Shown here piece after piece: positions 26,925-35,922 of a stretch of DNA of 64,000 bases (position 1 is its first letter; every line of letters begins with the position of its first letter). This DNA comes from Luteimonas sp. RC10. Its GTDB lineage: Bacteria; Pseudomonadota; Gammaproteobacteria; Xanthomonadales; Xanthomonadaceae. The notes below the pieces were generated by a model. That model made no database searches. It was not told the origin of the DNA and saw only the letters and a program-made list of their open reading frames with translations. The DNA lies in assembly GCF_014192745.1 (NCBI RefSeq), contig NZ_JACHYJ010000002.1, positions 1 to 64,000 of the forward strand, in the 5' to 3' direction. Made by a program: the position numbers and the translations under genes.

Positions 26925-27698
26925 TCAGCCGCGCGCGGGCACGTCGTCGAGCGCTGCGGTCATCACCCGGCCGTTGAGCACCGGCAGGCGCTCGCCCGGG
27001 GCTTCGCGCATGCGCAGCGTGTGCTCGGTGCCCTCGTAGCGATAGGTGACGTCGTAGCCGACCGTCTTTTCCTCGTCGCCCAGCAGGATCCGGTTACCCG
27101 GCTTGCTGTCGGTGCGCATCGAGCCGGTGGTGCCGTCGGGATTGCGATAGGTCACGTTGTAGGCGACCACGCGCGAGGACTGCGACGAGTCCTGCACCGT
27201 GCGGCACTGACGATCGACACGTTCGACAACACGGCCGCCGACATGGTTGCGGTCGATCCGGTTGCCGATGAAGCCGCCGGCGGTCGCGCCGGCCGCGGTC
27301 GCGAGCTTGCGCCCATTGCCGCCGCCGACCTGGTTGCCCACCAGACCGCCGACCAGCGCGCCGACCACGGTCCCGCCGACGTTGCCGTCGCGCTCGGGCA
27401 GACGGTCTTGCACCACCACGTCCTCGCAGACCTGGCGCGGCGAGGTCGAGGTCATCGTCTCGCGGATCGGCTCGCTGCCCAGCACGGTCGCATAGACCTG
27501 CTCGGTCTCGGTGACCGGGCGGGTCGCCACGACGTCGGCGTAGTCGAGCTTGTCCTCGACGCGCTTGTCCTCGGCGCCTGCAGTCGTATCGCCCGCGACC
27601 GATGCCCCCGCGCCATCGCGGCTGTTGTGGTACGCGCCGACGGCCACGCCCCCTACCAGCAGAGACGCCAGCGCAATCGCGATCGTGTTGCTCTTCAT
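26925..27698 (-). CDS. Glycine-zipper 2TM envelope protein
   Basis: A 257-residue secreted or membrane-anchored protein. A hydrophobic N-terminus (IAIALASLLVGGVAVGAY) resembles a signal anchor without a lipobox. The glycine zipper at about 120-160 (GGTVVGALVGGLVGNQVGGGNGRKLATAAGATAGGFIGN; Gly every fourth residue) forms the SlyB-like 2TM module. A C-terminal beta-rich domain holds two YxVTYR repeats (YNVTYRNPDG, YDVTYRYEG). Start ATG 27698 has GGAGAT upstream. Function unknown, probably outer-membrane stability. Confidence 0.75.
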   Translation of the reverse strand: MKSNTIAIALASLLVGGVAVGAYHNSRDGAGASVAGDTTAGAEDKRVEDKLDYADVVATRPVTETEQVYATVLGSEPIRETMTSTSPRQVCEDVVVQDRLPERDGNVGGTVVGALVGGLVGNQVGGGNGRKLATAAGATAGGFIGNRIDRNHVGGRVVERVDRQCRTVQDSSQSSRVVAYNVTYRNPDGTTGSMRTDSKPGNRILLGDEEKTVGYDVTYRYEGTEHTLRMREAPGERLPVLNGRVMTAALDDVPARG

Positions 27699-27865
27699 GG
27701 GATCTCCTTGCGGCCATCGGCCTGTACGTCGTGACAGTGATTGCACCATTGCCAAGCTGAACAGGCACACGAACAAGGCCGACTCAGGCTGACCGGGCGC
27801 TAAACCGGGAGGTCTGCAGGCCGTGCTAGCGTGTGCCGCATCCCGCCCCCCTCGCGAGGCCCACG

Positions 27866-28108
27866 ATGCCCAGTCCCTTCACCGTGCCGCTCGTGTCGTG
27901 GCTGTCCCGGTTGAGTCACCCGCGCCTGTTCGTGGTCGTGGCCATTCTGTTCGGCATCAATCTGGTCATCCCCGATCCGATCATCCTGATCGACGAAGTC
28001 CTGCTGGGGCTGGCGACGGTCGCCCTGGCCCGGCGCAAGCGCACGCCCGATGCGCCGACACACGCCGATCCGCGTCCGCCGATCGATGGCCAGGCGCGCC
28101 GCCCTTGA
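27866..28108 (+). CDS. Small membrane protein, DUF6116-like
   Basis: An 80-residue protein with an amphipathic start (PFTVPLVSWLSRLSHPRLFVV) and two hydrophobic segments (about 18-37 and 40-60; INLVIPDPIILIDEVLLGLATVAL), then a polar tail. The layout resembles the DUF6116 family, though that assignment is from memory of sequence style only. Its stop overlaps the TTG start of the TatD-type gene (TTGA), indicating coupled translation. Confidence 0.6.
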   Translation: MPSPFTVPLVSWLSRLSHPRLFVVVAILFGINLVIPDPIILIDEVLLGLATVALARRKRTPDAPTHADPRPPIDGQARRP

Positions 28109-28875
28109 GGCTGGTCGACAGCCACTGTCATCTCGACGCACCGCAGTTCAACGACGACCGTGCGGCGGTCTTGGCGCGTGCGCGCGCGGCGGGCGTCTTG
28201 CAGCAAGTGGTGCCGGCCATCGCCCGCGCCGGATGGCCGGGCTTGCGCGCGGTCTGCGCCGAAGACGCGGGCCTGTTCCCGGCCTACGGACTGCACCCGA
28301 TGTTTCTGGCCGAACACCAGCCTGACGACCTGGACGCCCTGGCCGACTGGATCGTGCGCGAGCGACCGGTGGCGGTGGGCGAATGCGGCCTGGACCATTT
28401 CGTCGACGGGCTCGACCGCCAGGCTCAGGCGCATTATTTCGAAGGCCAGTTGCGCCTGGCGCATGCCCACGACCTGCCGGTGATCGTGCACGCACGGCGT
28501 GCGGTCGATGCGGTGATCGCCGCGCTCAAACGGTATGACGGCCTGCGCGGCGTGGTGCACAGCTTCGGCGGCAGCGCCGAACAGGCGCGCCAGCTGTGGC
28601 AGCGCGGTTTCATGATCGGACTCGGCGGGCCGTTGACCTACGACCGCGCCCGTCGCCTGCACCGATTGGCCGCGACGATGCCGATCGAACACCTGTTGCT
28701 CGAGACCGATGCGCCCGACCAGCCCGACAGCGCCCACCGCGGCCAGCGCAACGAGCCTGCACGCCTGGTCCACGTACTGGAGGCGGTCGCGCGCCTGCGC
28801 GGCGAACCGCCGGAGATCGTGGCCGCACACACACGTGACAATGCCGCGCGGCTGTTCGGCCTGTCGCCGCTTTAA
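28105..28875 (+). CDS. TatD-family metal-dependent hydrolase
   Basis: TIM-barrel metallohydrolase related to TatD, a DNase. The 256-residue protein has the metal ligands in order: DSHCHLD (HxH, residues 6-8), GECGLDH (Glu), HARR (His), HSFGGS (His) and ETDAPD (Asp). Start is TTG at 28105, fixed by the TTGA overlap with the previous stop, since the family-typical sequence begins two residues later (LVDSHCH) and no ATG is nearby. It could be TatD or YcfH/YjjV; length is equally close. Confidence 0.87.
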   Translation: MRLVDSHCHLDAPQFNDDRAAVLARARAAGVLQQVVPAIARAGWPGLRAVCAEDAGLFPAYGLHPMFLAEHQPDDLDALADWIVRERPVAVGECGLDHFVDGLDRQAQAHYFEGQLRLAHAHDLPVIVHARRAVDAVIAALKRYDGLRGVVHSFGGSAEQARQLWQRGFMIGLGGPLTYDRARRLHRLAATMPIEHLLLETDAPDQPDSAHRGQRNEPARLVHVLEAVARLRGEPPEIVAAHTRDNAARLFGLSPL

Positions 28876-28887
28876 CCGCTGCGCCGA

Positions 28888-29700
28888 TCAGGCAGCGGCA
28901 TCGGCCGCCGGCCGCAGCAGCAGTTCCAGCGCCTTGCCGGCCGCGGCGAACGCGAACGCGCCGGTGATGTGCGTGGCCGCGCCCAGGCCGCTGCCACAGT
29001 CGAGATTGAGTGCGGCGTCGGGCCCCAACTGCGGACGGAGGCCACAGACACTGCCGTCGGCCTGCGGATAGCGCACGTTCTCCAGCGAATAGATCGCCGG
29101 CACACCGAAGTAGCGCTTGGGGCCCTTGGGAAAATTGAACTCGGCGCGCAGCTTCTTGCGGATCAGCGCGAGCATCGCGTCATGCTCGGTGCGCGAGAGG
29201 TCGCGCACGCGCACCAGCGTCGGGTCGATGCGACCACCGGCAGCGCCCACCGTGATCACCGGGAGCTTGCGCCGTCGACACCAGGCGATCAGCTCGACCT
29301 TGCTGCGGAAACTGTCGCAGGCATCGATCACCAGGTCGTAGCCCCGTCCCAGCATCGCCTCGAGGTTAGCCGGGGTCACGAAGTCCTCCAGCGCATGCAC
29401 CGTCATGCCCGGATGGATCGCCAGGCAGCGCTCGGCCATGACCCGGGCCTTGTTGCGCCCGTACTGGCCCTCGAGCGCCGGCAACTGCCGATTGGTGTTG
29501 GACACGCACAGATCGTCGGCATCGATCAGCGTCAGCGTGCCGACGCCGCTGCGCGCGAGCGCCTCGGCCACCCACGAGCCGACCCCGCCCAGCCCGACCA
29601 CCGCGACGTGCCGCTGCAACAGGCGCGCGACCGCGCCCTGCCCGTACAGGCGTTCGATTCCGGCAAAGCGGGCGCGTGCGTGTTCGTCCATGGTGTGCAT
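28888..29700 (-). CDS. tcdA: tRNA threonylcarbamoyladenosine dehydratase (TcdA/CsdL)
   Basis: E1-like ATP-dependent enzyme that cyclises t6A at position 37 of tRNA to ct6A. The 270-residue protein has the ATP-binding VAVVGLGGVGSWVAEALARSGVG (about 33-55), DADDLCVSNTNRQ with adenylation residues, VIDACDSFRSKVELI and a C-terminal GSGLGAATHITGAFAFAAAGKAL. Starts at 29700 or 29691 are both possible. Convergent with the TatD-type gene, 12 bases away. Confidence 0.9.
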   Translation of the reverse strand: MHTMDEHARARFAGIERLYGQGAVARLLQRHVAVVGLGGVGSWVAEALARSGVGTLTLIDADDLCVSNTNRQLPALEGQYGRNKARVMAERCLAIHPGMTVHALEDFVTPANLEAMLGRGYDLVIDACDSFRSKVELIAWCRRRKLPVITVGAAGGRIDPTLVRVRDLSRTEHDAMLALIRKKLRAEFNFPKGPKRYFGVPAIYSLENVRYPQADGSVCGLRPQLGPDAALNLDCGSGLGAATHITGAFAFAAAGKALELLLRPAADAAA

Positions 29701-29774
29701 TCTACCGGGCGCCCTGCCCCGCCGGCCGCCCATGCTAAGGTCGCGCCGCCTTTTTCCACCGCCAGGAGCGCACG

Positions 29775-30233
29775 ATGCCGACGCCCGAGCCCTCGTCTTC
29801 CGCGCGCACGCCGCCATCGGCGGCCGCACGCTATGCGGTGGTGTTCGTCCTGGGCCTGGTGGTCGGGGTGTTCGCGCTCGTGGTCGTGCTGCGCGCGCTC
29901 GAGAGCCGGCGCGATTGGCAGGACCACTATCCCGGTGCGTTGATGCGGCTCTACCAGGCCCACATGGCGGGCCTGCAGACGGCGATCGACACGGGCCGCT
30001 GCCCATCGGCCGACAGCACGGCCCATCTGCGCGCGCTACGCCTGTTGTCCGATGATCTGGAACCGGCGTTTCCCGAGCTGCGCGACCATCGCGGTTTCAG
30101 CGCGCATGCCGACGCGGCGCGACGCGCCCTCGATACAGCCCTCGCCACGCCGCCGAGCGATTGCGCCGAGCTGCGCGTCGCGGTCGATGCGGTCGGTGAG
30201 ACCTGCAGCGGGTGCCACCGGGATCTGCGCTGA
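29775..30233 (+). CDS. Membrane-anchored cytochrome c'-like protein
   Basis: A 152-residue protein: polar N-terminus, one transmembrane helix (about 20-43), then an all-helical periplasmic domain with heme c motif CSGCH at residues 144-148, five residues from the end. A C-terminal CxxCH on a helical bundle is the hallmark of cytochrome c' (class II), which usually is soluble with a cleaved signal peptide; here the helix has no clear cleavage site, so it is probably anchored. Partners are not obvious in the neighbourhood. Confidence 0.7.
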   Translation: MPTPEPSSSARTPPSAAARYAVVFVLGLVVGVFALVVVLRALESRRDWQDHYPGALMRLYQAHMAGLQTAIDTGRCPSADSTAHLRALRLLSDDLEPAFPELRDHRGFSAHADAARRALDTALATPPSDCAELRVAVDAVGETCSGCHRDLR

Positions 30234-30373
30234 GTCCTGAATACGGGTCTGAATCGAGGCTGGACGTCCGCCTCGGTCGCGTCGTTGGACGCGACGAATT
30301 GCTGCCTCATTCACGTCGCCCCGCATAGCGTTGGCGACGTCGGGCAGCGGGCCCGCTCACGCTAGGAGATCCC

Positions 30374-30859
30374 ATGAAATCTCGTCTGATCGGTACCGCA
30401 GCGGTCGCCGTCTCGTTGGCACTCGCCGGCTGCGCGTCCTCGCCCGGTTATTCCGATTACGGCCGTTACGATGGCTACGGCAGCGGTTATGGCGGCGGTT
30501 ATCGTGGTGAGTGCTACGACTGCGGCACCGTGACCCGCATCGAGGTGGTCGGTGGCGACCGTGGCCCGAATGTCGCCGGACCGCTGATCGGCGGCATCGT
30601 CGGCGCGGTGGCGGCCAAGGAACTCGCACGACACAACACCGACAGTCACGGTCGCCGGAATGTCGCGATCGGCGCCGGTGCGGTCGGCGGTGCGGTGGCC
30701 GGCAACGCGATCCAGAATCGAGTCGAGGGCGCGCGTCATTTCAATGTGCATGTGCGCATGCAGGACGGCCGCACCATCGTGCTCAGTCAGGGCGATCTGG
30801 ACGGCATCCGCGAAGGCTCGCCGGTCCGCGTCCAGAATGGACGCGCCTACGCCTACTGA
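30374..30859 (+). CDS. Glycine-zipper lipoprotein, SlyB-like
   Basis: A 161-residue outer-membrane lipoprotein with lipobox LALAGC (Cys20), a Tyr/Gly-rich linker (about 26-50), then a SlyB/PcpY-type domain: CGTVTRIEVVGGDRG, a glycine zipper (GPLIGGIVGAVAAKEL, GAGAVGGAVAGNAIQ) and a C-terminal VHVRMQDGRTIVLSQ strand pair. SlyB-type proteins stabilise the outer membrane under PhoPQ-type stress; regulation here is not visible. Followed 65 bases later by repeat copy B. Confidence 0.85.
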   Translation: MKSRLIGTAAVAVSLALAGCASSPGYSDYGRYDGYGSGYGGGYRGECYDCGTVTRIEVVGGDRGPNVAGPLIGGIVGAVAAKELARHNTDSHGRRNVAIGAGAVGGAVAGNAIQNRVEGARHFNVHVRMQDGRTIVLSQGDLDGIREGSPVRVQNGRAYAY

Positions 30860-30924
30860 CCCGCGGTGCGCTTGTTCGGCGGGCGACTGTGTGTCTACCC
30901 GAAGTCAGGTTGCCAATACCCGCA

Positions 30925-31126
30925 GCAGCGGCCTGCCAGCCGGTGGCTGCGTCGAGCGCGCCATGGGTGAGTCCACTCTGCTTGCGCGGCATGCCGCGCG
31001 AGTGGATGAACGCCCGGCGCGCTGCGCCGGGCCGGACCGATTCGCGAAGCGGAGCGGGCGTGCGCCCGAGTCAGGACAGGATGTCCTGACCGAGGGAGGA
31101 GCGGCTTCCGGCTGGCAGGCCGCTGC
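30925..31126 (+). repeat. Structured dispersed repeat, copy B (long form)
   Basis: A 202-base element whose ends GCAGCGGCCTGCCAGCCGG and CCGGCTGGCAGGCCGCTGC are exact reverse complements (19 bp). Inner hairpins: TCCACTC/GAGTGGA around a GCGCGGCATGCCGCGC palindrome, CCCGGCGC/GCGCCGGG, and the core stem GTCAGGAC, loop AGGAT, stem GTCCTGAC at 31070-31090. The right flank CCATCCGAAG is shared with A and C. It lies between the lipoprotein stop and a bidirectional terminator. Confidence 0.92.
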
Positions 31127-31170
31127 CCATCCGAAGTGCGCCGCATTTCCGAATAAGAAAAGGACATAAA

Positions 31171-31195
31171 AAAACCCGGCCATTGGCCGGGTTTT
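31171..31195. terminator. Bidirectional terminator
   Basis: AAAACCCGGCC, loop ATT, GGCCGGGTTTT: stem with A-run on one side and T-run on the other, serving the plus-strand lipoprotein transcript and the minus-strand cold-shock gene. Confidence 0.9.
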
Positions 31196-31215
31196 TCTTG
31201 AAGCATCGCAGCTGG

Positions 31216-31425
31216 TCAGAGCGGCGTCACGGCGTCGGCCTGCAGGCCCTTCTGGCCCTGGACGACGGTGAAGCTGACCTTCTGGCCTTCCTGCAGGCTC
31301 TTGAAGCCCGTGCCCTGGATGGCGCGGAAATGCACGAAAACGTCTTCGCCGCTTTCACGGCTGATGAATCCGAATCCCTTGGCATCGTTGAACCACTTCA
31401 CGGTACCGGTCTCGCGCTCTGCCAT
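31216..31425 (-). CDS. Cold-shock-domain protein (Csp), paralogue 1
   Basis: A 69-residue single-stranded RNA/DNA-binding OB fold. RNP1 is GFGFI ([10 protein letters not shown], about 16-25) and RNP2 is VFVHF. Start ATG 31425 follows GGGAGAG. The stop is followed by a terminator stem. A near-identical paralogue lies at 51238 (same length, about 85-90% identical by eye). The 250 bases upstream to the next gene probably hold a long structured leader as in cspA mRNAs. Confidence 0.95.
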   Translation of the reverse strand: MAERETGTVKWFNDAKGFGFISRESGEDVFVHFRAIQGTGFKSLQEGQKVSFTVVQGQKGLQADAVTPL

Positions 31426-31676
31426 GTTGCTCTCTCTCCCTGAAACTGTTCGATGTATCGAGCGATTACGCCTGTCGGGCGGCTGGTTGCAAGGAGAACA
31501 CGGGTGCGACGATGCAGCGGACCGGTGGAACGAGCCAGCGACTTGATGCAGGGTCACGATTCACGGTGACCTTGACAAACACAGCGCCTGCAAAGTAACC
31601 CGGCATTTATGAAAATGCAATCGCCCCCCAAAGGCCCGTTCCAGGTGCCCATGGCCCCCGATCCAGCGGGGCGCAC

Positions 31677-32177
31677 ATGGACATAAGTGTGCCGCTTTAC
31701 CTGCTCGCCGGCCTGCTGGTGGCCATCGGCCTGGCCGGGGTCGTGCTGCCGGCCCTGCCCGGCCTGCCGCTGGTATTCGCGGGTCTGCTGACGGCGGCCT
31801 GGGCGGACGATTTCCAGCGCGTGGGTGCGATGCCGCTCGTCGTGCTGGGGCTGTTGACCGCGGTCTCGTTCGCGGTGGACTTCTGGGCCACCGCGGTCGG
31901 CGCCAAACGTGTGGGCGCCAGTCCGCTGGCGTTGCTGGGCACGGTGGTCGGTACCTTCGTCGGTCTGTTCTTCGGCCTGCCGGGCCTATTCGCCGGCCCC
32001 TTCGTCGGCGCGGTGGTGGGCGAGTTGATCAGCCGCCGCACTCTGTATCCTGCCGGCCTCGGCCATGCGGCCAAGGTCGGCATCGGCACGTGGCTGGGCA
32101 TCGCGCTGGGCGTGGCGCTGAAACTCGCATTGGCGGTCTCGATGCTGGCGATCTTCGCATTCGCTTGGTGGTTCTGA
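31677..32177 (+). CDS. DUF456 membrane protein
   Basis: A 166-residue integral membrane protein with about five hydrophobic helices. Conserved DUF456 phrases: LVAIGLAGVVLPALPGLPLVFAG and LFFGLPGLFAGPFVGAVVGELI (Gly-rich loops). Function unknown. MscS begins 15 bases after its stop in the same direction. Confidence 0.8.
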   Translation: MDISVPLYLLAGLLVAIGLAGVVLPALPGLPLVFAGLLTAAWADDFQRVGAMPLVVLGLLTAVSFAVDFWATAVGAKRVGASPLALLGTVVGTFVGLFFGLPGLFAGPFVGAVVGELISRRTLYPAGLGHAAKVGIGTWLGIALGVALKLALAVSMLAIFAFAWWF

Positions 32178-32192
32178 GGCCACAATCCCCCG

Positions 32193-33419
32193 ATGACCGA
32201 TCACCCCCATACTGCCTCCCTGCCGCCCCGTCGCGGGCGATTCCTCGGCCTGTCGGCCGTCCTGCTGCTGGCACTCATGGCCGGCCTCGTTGCCGGGCCA
32301 AGCCTGGCCGCACCGAGCGCGCCGCCGAGCGCAGCGCCGGCCGCATCGGCAGCCGCCGATCCCGGCGCGGCCGCCGGCGCTCAAGCGGTCGATGCCCCAC
32401 CGCCAAGCGCGGCGCAAGCGTTCGAGGAGGCCGACGTGCGCGGTCGTTTCGACGCGGTGTACGACGAAACCGTCAACCGTTTCATGCGCCTGCTCGCGAA
32501 CCTGCCGTTGCTGCTGGCCGCGCTGGTGGTCGTGGCACTCGCCGCATGGCTGGGCCGCGTGGTCTCCCAGCGCCTGCATTGGCTGCACCTGCGCACGCGT
32601 AACCCCTATCTCGACAGCCTGCTGCGTCGCATGGTGCAGGCCGCGATCCTGCTATTGGGCATCGTGATCGCACTGGACCTGCTCAACGCGACCGCGGTGA
32701 TCGGTGTGGTGTTCGGCTCGGCCGGCGTGCTGGGCATCGCGATGGGCTTCGCGTTCAAGGACATCGCCGAGAACTACATCGCCGGCATCCTGTTGAGCCT
32801 GCGCCGGCCGTTCGAGCCGGGCGAGACCGTCAAGATCGACAGCTACGAGGGCAGGGTCGCCTCGTTGAGCGCACGCGCGATGGTGCTGGTCACCGCCGAA
32901 GGCAACGAGCTGCGCCTGCCCAATGCGTTGGTGTTCAAGGCCGTGATCCTCAACTACAGCAGCAACCCGCGCCGTCGCTTCGATTTTGCGATGAACATCG
33001 ACGCCAGCCATTCGATCCGCCAGGCGCAGGCGATCGGTCTGGCCGAGATCGCCGCGATCGATGACGTGCTCACCGATCCCGGTCCGTCGTGGACACTGGT
33101 CGAGTTCGGCCCCTCGGGCAGCGTGCTGCGTTTCTTCGGCTGGGTGGACCAGCGCAAGAGCGACCTGGGCAAGACCCGCGGCGAGGCGATCCGCCGGGTC
33201 AAGGGCGCCTTCTGGCGCGCCGGCATCCAGGGCCCGCGCAGCACCACCCACGTCGTCCTCACGCGGGACACGGACGCGCCCCCCGATCATCACGACATCG
33301 AACCGGCGACCAGCGTCGGCGTCGACACCTCGGTCAACCGCGACATCGACGAGCACGTCGCCGAAGTCGTCAATGCCGATCCCCAGAACCTGCTGATCGC
33401 AAAGGACGCCCCGCAATGA
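32193..33419 (+). CDS. Small-conductance mechanosensitive channel, MscS family
   Basis: Osmotic emergency valve of the inner membrane. The 408-residue protein has a hydrophobic N-terminal signal-like helix (about 20-38, ending SLAAPS), an Ala/Pro-rich linker, helices at about 100-122 and 140-165, then the Gly/Ala pore helix VFGSAGVLGIAMGFAFKDIAENYIAGI. The beta domain PFEPGETVKIDSYEGRVASLSARAMVLVTAEGNELRLPNALVF follows. Its stop overlaps the ATG of the phospholipase gene (ATGA). Confidence 0.9.
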   Translation: MTDHPHTASLPPRRGRFLGLSAVLLLALMAGLVAGPSLAAPSAPPSAAPAASAAADPGAAAGAQAVDAPPPSAAQAFEEADVRGRFDAVYDETVNRFMRLLANLPLLLAALVVVALAAWLGRVVSQRLHWLHLRTRNPYLDSLLRRMVQAAILLLGIVIALDLLNATAVIGVVFGSAGVLGIAMGFAFKDIAENYIAGILLSLRRPFEPGETVKIDSYEGRVASLSARAMVLVTAEGNELRLPNALVFKAVILNYSSNPRRRFDFAMNIDASHSIRQAQAIGLAEIAAIDDVLTDPGPSWTLVEFGPSGSVLRFFGWVDQRKSDLGKTRGEAIRRVKGAFWRAGIQGPRSTTHVVLTRDTDAPPDHHDIEPATSVGVDTSVNRDIDEHVAEVVNADPQNLLIAKDAPQ

Positions 33420-34564
33420 ATGTCCGTCTCGCCCTGCTCCCGGCCGCGCTCGCGAGCCTGTCCACGCACGCCCTGGCGCAGGCGCCATCGGTCGCACCGT
33501 CGGCCCCCGCCAGCCTGGAGGCCTGCCTGGCGGTCGAGCAGGACGCGCAGCGTCTGGCGTGCTACGACGCCTTTGCCAGCCGCCAGGCGCCGCCGACGCC
33601 GCAGGCCGACGTCACCGCCGAGCGCGCGCGCGAGCTGCGCCGCGATCCGGCCGCGCTTGCCGAGGTGCTGTCGGCCGAACCGGCCAGCCGCAACCTCTAC
33701 GCGCGCGACACCACCCGCGGCCTGGAGGACGCCATCGCCAACGCGGGCCAGGGCTCGCTGCTCGACAGCCGCTGGGAACTGGCCAAGGACTCCAAGCTGG
33801 GCATCTTCAACCTGCGTGCCTACAAGCCGCTGTATCTGCTGCCGGTGTTCTGGACTTCGGACGTCAACCGCACGCCCAGCTCGCCCAATCCGGCCAATAC
33901 GGTCACCGACCCGATCGCGCTCGACAGCACCGAGGCCAAGTTCCAGATCAGCTTCAAGACCAAGGCGGTCGAGAACCTGTTCGGCAACAATGGCGACATC
34001 TGGATGGGCTACACCCAGAGCTCGCGCTGGCAGGTCTACAACAGCGAGGCCTCGCGCCCGTTCCGCGAGACCAACTACGAGCCCGAGATCCTGATGGTCT
34101 TCCGCAACAACTATGGCCTGCCGGGCGGCTGGCGCGGGCGCATGACCGGGATTGGCATCAATCACCAGTCCAACGGCCGCGGCGACCCGCTGTCGCGCAG
34201 TTGGAACCGGGTGATGTTCAACTTCGGCTTCGACCGGCAGAACTGGGCGCTGACCGCGCGGCCGTGGATCGTGCTCGGCGAAGGCAGCGACAGCGACAAC
34301 CCCGATATCGCCGACTACATGGGGCGCGGCGACCTGACCCTGAGCCACGTCCGCGACGGCCACCAGTTCACGCTGATGGCCCGGCATTCGCTGCGCGGCG
34401 GCGACCGCTCGCACGGCGCGCTGCAGTTCGACTGGGGCTTTCCGATCCACCGCAACTTCCGCGGCCATCTGCAGGTGTTCGACGGCTACGGCGAAAGCCT
34501 GATCGACTACAACCACAAGGCCACCTATGTCGGCCTTGGCATCTCGTTGATGGACTGGTTCTGA
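33416..34564 (+). CDS. pldA: Outer-membrane phospholipase A (OMPLA)
   Basis: Calcium-dependent outer-membrane phospholipase active as a dimer. The 382-residue protein begins with a signal peptide (LALLPAALASLSTHALAQA) and a Cys-containing N-domain (about 30-90), longer than E. coli PldA. The catalytic dyad is seen as H250 and S252 in INHQSNGRGDPLSRSWNR, with the supporting Asn downstream. Beta-strands alternate to the terminal aromatic WF. The start overlaps the MscS stop by 4 bases, so the two are co-translated. Confidence 0.92.
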   Translation: MNVRLALLPAALASLSTHALAQAPSVAPSAPASLEACLAVEQDAQRLACYDAFASRQAPPTPQADVTAERARELRRDPAALAEVLSAEPASRNLYARDTTRGLEDAIANAGQGSLLDSRWELAKDSKLGIFNLRAYKPLYLLPVFWTSDVNRTPSSPNPANTVTDPIALDSTEAKFQISFKTKAVENLFGNNGDIWMGYTQSSRWQVYNSEASRPFRETNYEPEILMVFRNNYGLPGGWRGRMTGIGINHQSNGRGDPLSRSWNRVMFNFGFDRQNWALTARPWIVLGEGSDSDNPDIADYMGRGDLTLSHVRDGHQFTLMARHSLRGGDRSHGALQFDWGFPIHRNFRGHLQVFDGYGESLIDYNHKATYVGLGISLMDWF

Positions 34565-34694
34565 CTGGGACGGCGCGGGCGCCCGGCCCGCGCCGCCAGG
34601 CGTCGCGGCGCGCCGATCCCGGGCTTGCGGTGCCACCGCGGCAAGCGGCTATGATCGGCTCGCCCGCGGCGCTGCCGCATGCCAGGATCCGCGC

Positions 34695-35849
34695 ATGGAG
34701 GCCGCTGCCACCCCGCCCCCGCCGCAAGACGCTGCCCCTGTCGCGCGTCCGCGCCGCTCGTTCTTCGCCTACGCATCGGCGCTGCTGGGCCTGCTGAGCG
34801 TCTTTGGCGTCGTCTGCTTCCATTTTCCCGAGTTGCTGACCAGCAAGGAGTTCCGCGCGGTCTACGACGAGGGCTTCGCGCGCAATCTGTTGCTGATCGG
34901 CCTGGTCGCGGCATTCGTGCTGGGGACGCTGGCGATCCTGCGCGACCGCAACAAGCGCATCGCCACGATCGGCGTCGCCAGTGCGACGCTGGCGGTGCTG
35001 CTGGGCGGCACCAATGTGCAGTTCGATGCCATCGGCCACACGCCCTACTCCCTGGGCCTGGACTGGTTCGTGATTTCGCTGTTCTTCTCGGCACTGGTGT
35101 TCGTCCCGCTGGAGCACTACCTGGGCAAGCGTCGTGTCTCGCCGCTGCGCCCGGGCTGGCGCACCGACCTGACGTACTTCTTCATGAGCCATGTGCTGGT
35201 GCAGTTCATCCTGATCCTGGTCACGGCTTCGACCTCCACGATCGCGAATTTCGCCGCGTTCCCGGCGCTCGAGCGGGCGATCCAATCGCTGCCGGTGTGG
35301 GCGCAGTTCCTGATCGCGGTGTTCGTGGCCGACATGGCCCAGGCGCTGCTGCACCGCGCCTACCACAACATCCCCTGGCTCTGGCGCTTCCACGCGGTGC
35401 ATCACTCCAGCCGCCAGATGGACTGGCTGGCCGGCTCGCGGATCCATTTCGTCGAGATCGTGCTCACGCGCAGCGTCGTGCTGCTGCCGTTGCTGGTGCT
35501 CGGCTTCTCGACCGCGGCGGTCAACGCCTACGTCATTCTGGTCGGCCTGCAGGCGGTCGTCGCCCATGCCAACATCGGCGTGCGCTTCGGCTGGCTGGAG
35601 TACGTCCTGGTGCTGCCGCGCTATCACCACTGGCACCACGCCCGTGAGCAGGACTATATCGACGTCAACTACGCGATCCATCTGCCGCTGGTCGACATGC
35701 TGATGGGCACGTTCAAGCTGCCGCGCGAGCGCGATGCCTGGCCGCAGGAGTACGGCGTGATGAAGCTCGAGACGGTGCCGCGCGGCATCGTCAGCCAGCA
35801 TCTGATGCCATTCCGTCGGCGCAAGACCTTCGACGACTACGTCGACTGA
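34695..35849 (+). CDS. Fatty acid hydroxylase / sterol desaturase family membrane protein
   Basis: A 384-residue integral membrane di-iron oxygenase. Four or more helices in the first 200 residues precede the His clusters HRAYHN, HAVHHSSRQMDW and HHWHHAREQD, the HxxxH, HxxHH, HxxHH pattern that binds two irons. In bacteria these enzymes hydroxylate lipids or carotenoids; no neighbour identifies the substrate. It lies 130 bases after pldA. Confidence 0.87.
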   Translation: MEAAATPPPPQDAAPVARPRRSFFAYASALLGLLSVFGVVCFHFPELLTSKEFRAVYDEGFARNLLLIGLVAAFVLGTLAILRDRNKRIATIGVASATLAVLLGGTNVQFDAIGHTPYSLGLDWFVISLFFSALVFVPLEHYLGKRRVSPLRPGWRTDLTYFFMSHVLVQFILILVTASTSTIANFAAFPALERAIQSLPVWAQFLIAVFVADMAQALLHRAYHNIPWLWRFHAVHHSSRQMDWLAGSRIHFVEIVLTRSVVLLPLLVLGFSTAAVNAYVILVGLQAVVAHANIGVRFGWLEYVLVLPRYHHWHHAREQDYIDVNYAIHLPLVDMLMGTFKLPRERDAWPQEYGVMKLETVPRGIVSQHLMPFRRRKTFDDYVD

Positions 35850-35869
35850 GCGGGCTGGCCGCCTGCGTA

Positions 35870-35896
35870 AACGCAAACGGCGCCCGCAGGCGCCGT
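35870..35896 (-). terminator. Terminator of the fumarase gene
   Basis: On the minus strand: stem ACGGCGCC, loop TGCG, stem GGCGCCGT followed by TTGCGTTT. It lies between convergent genes and may serve both. Confidence 0.75.
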
Positions 35897-35922
35897 CCGA
35901 TCCGCTGTCGCGTTGTCGCCGA

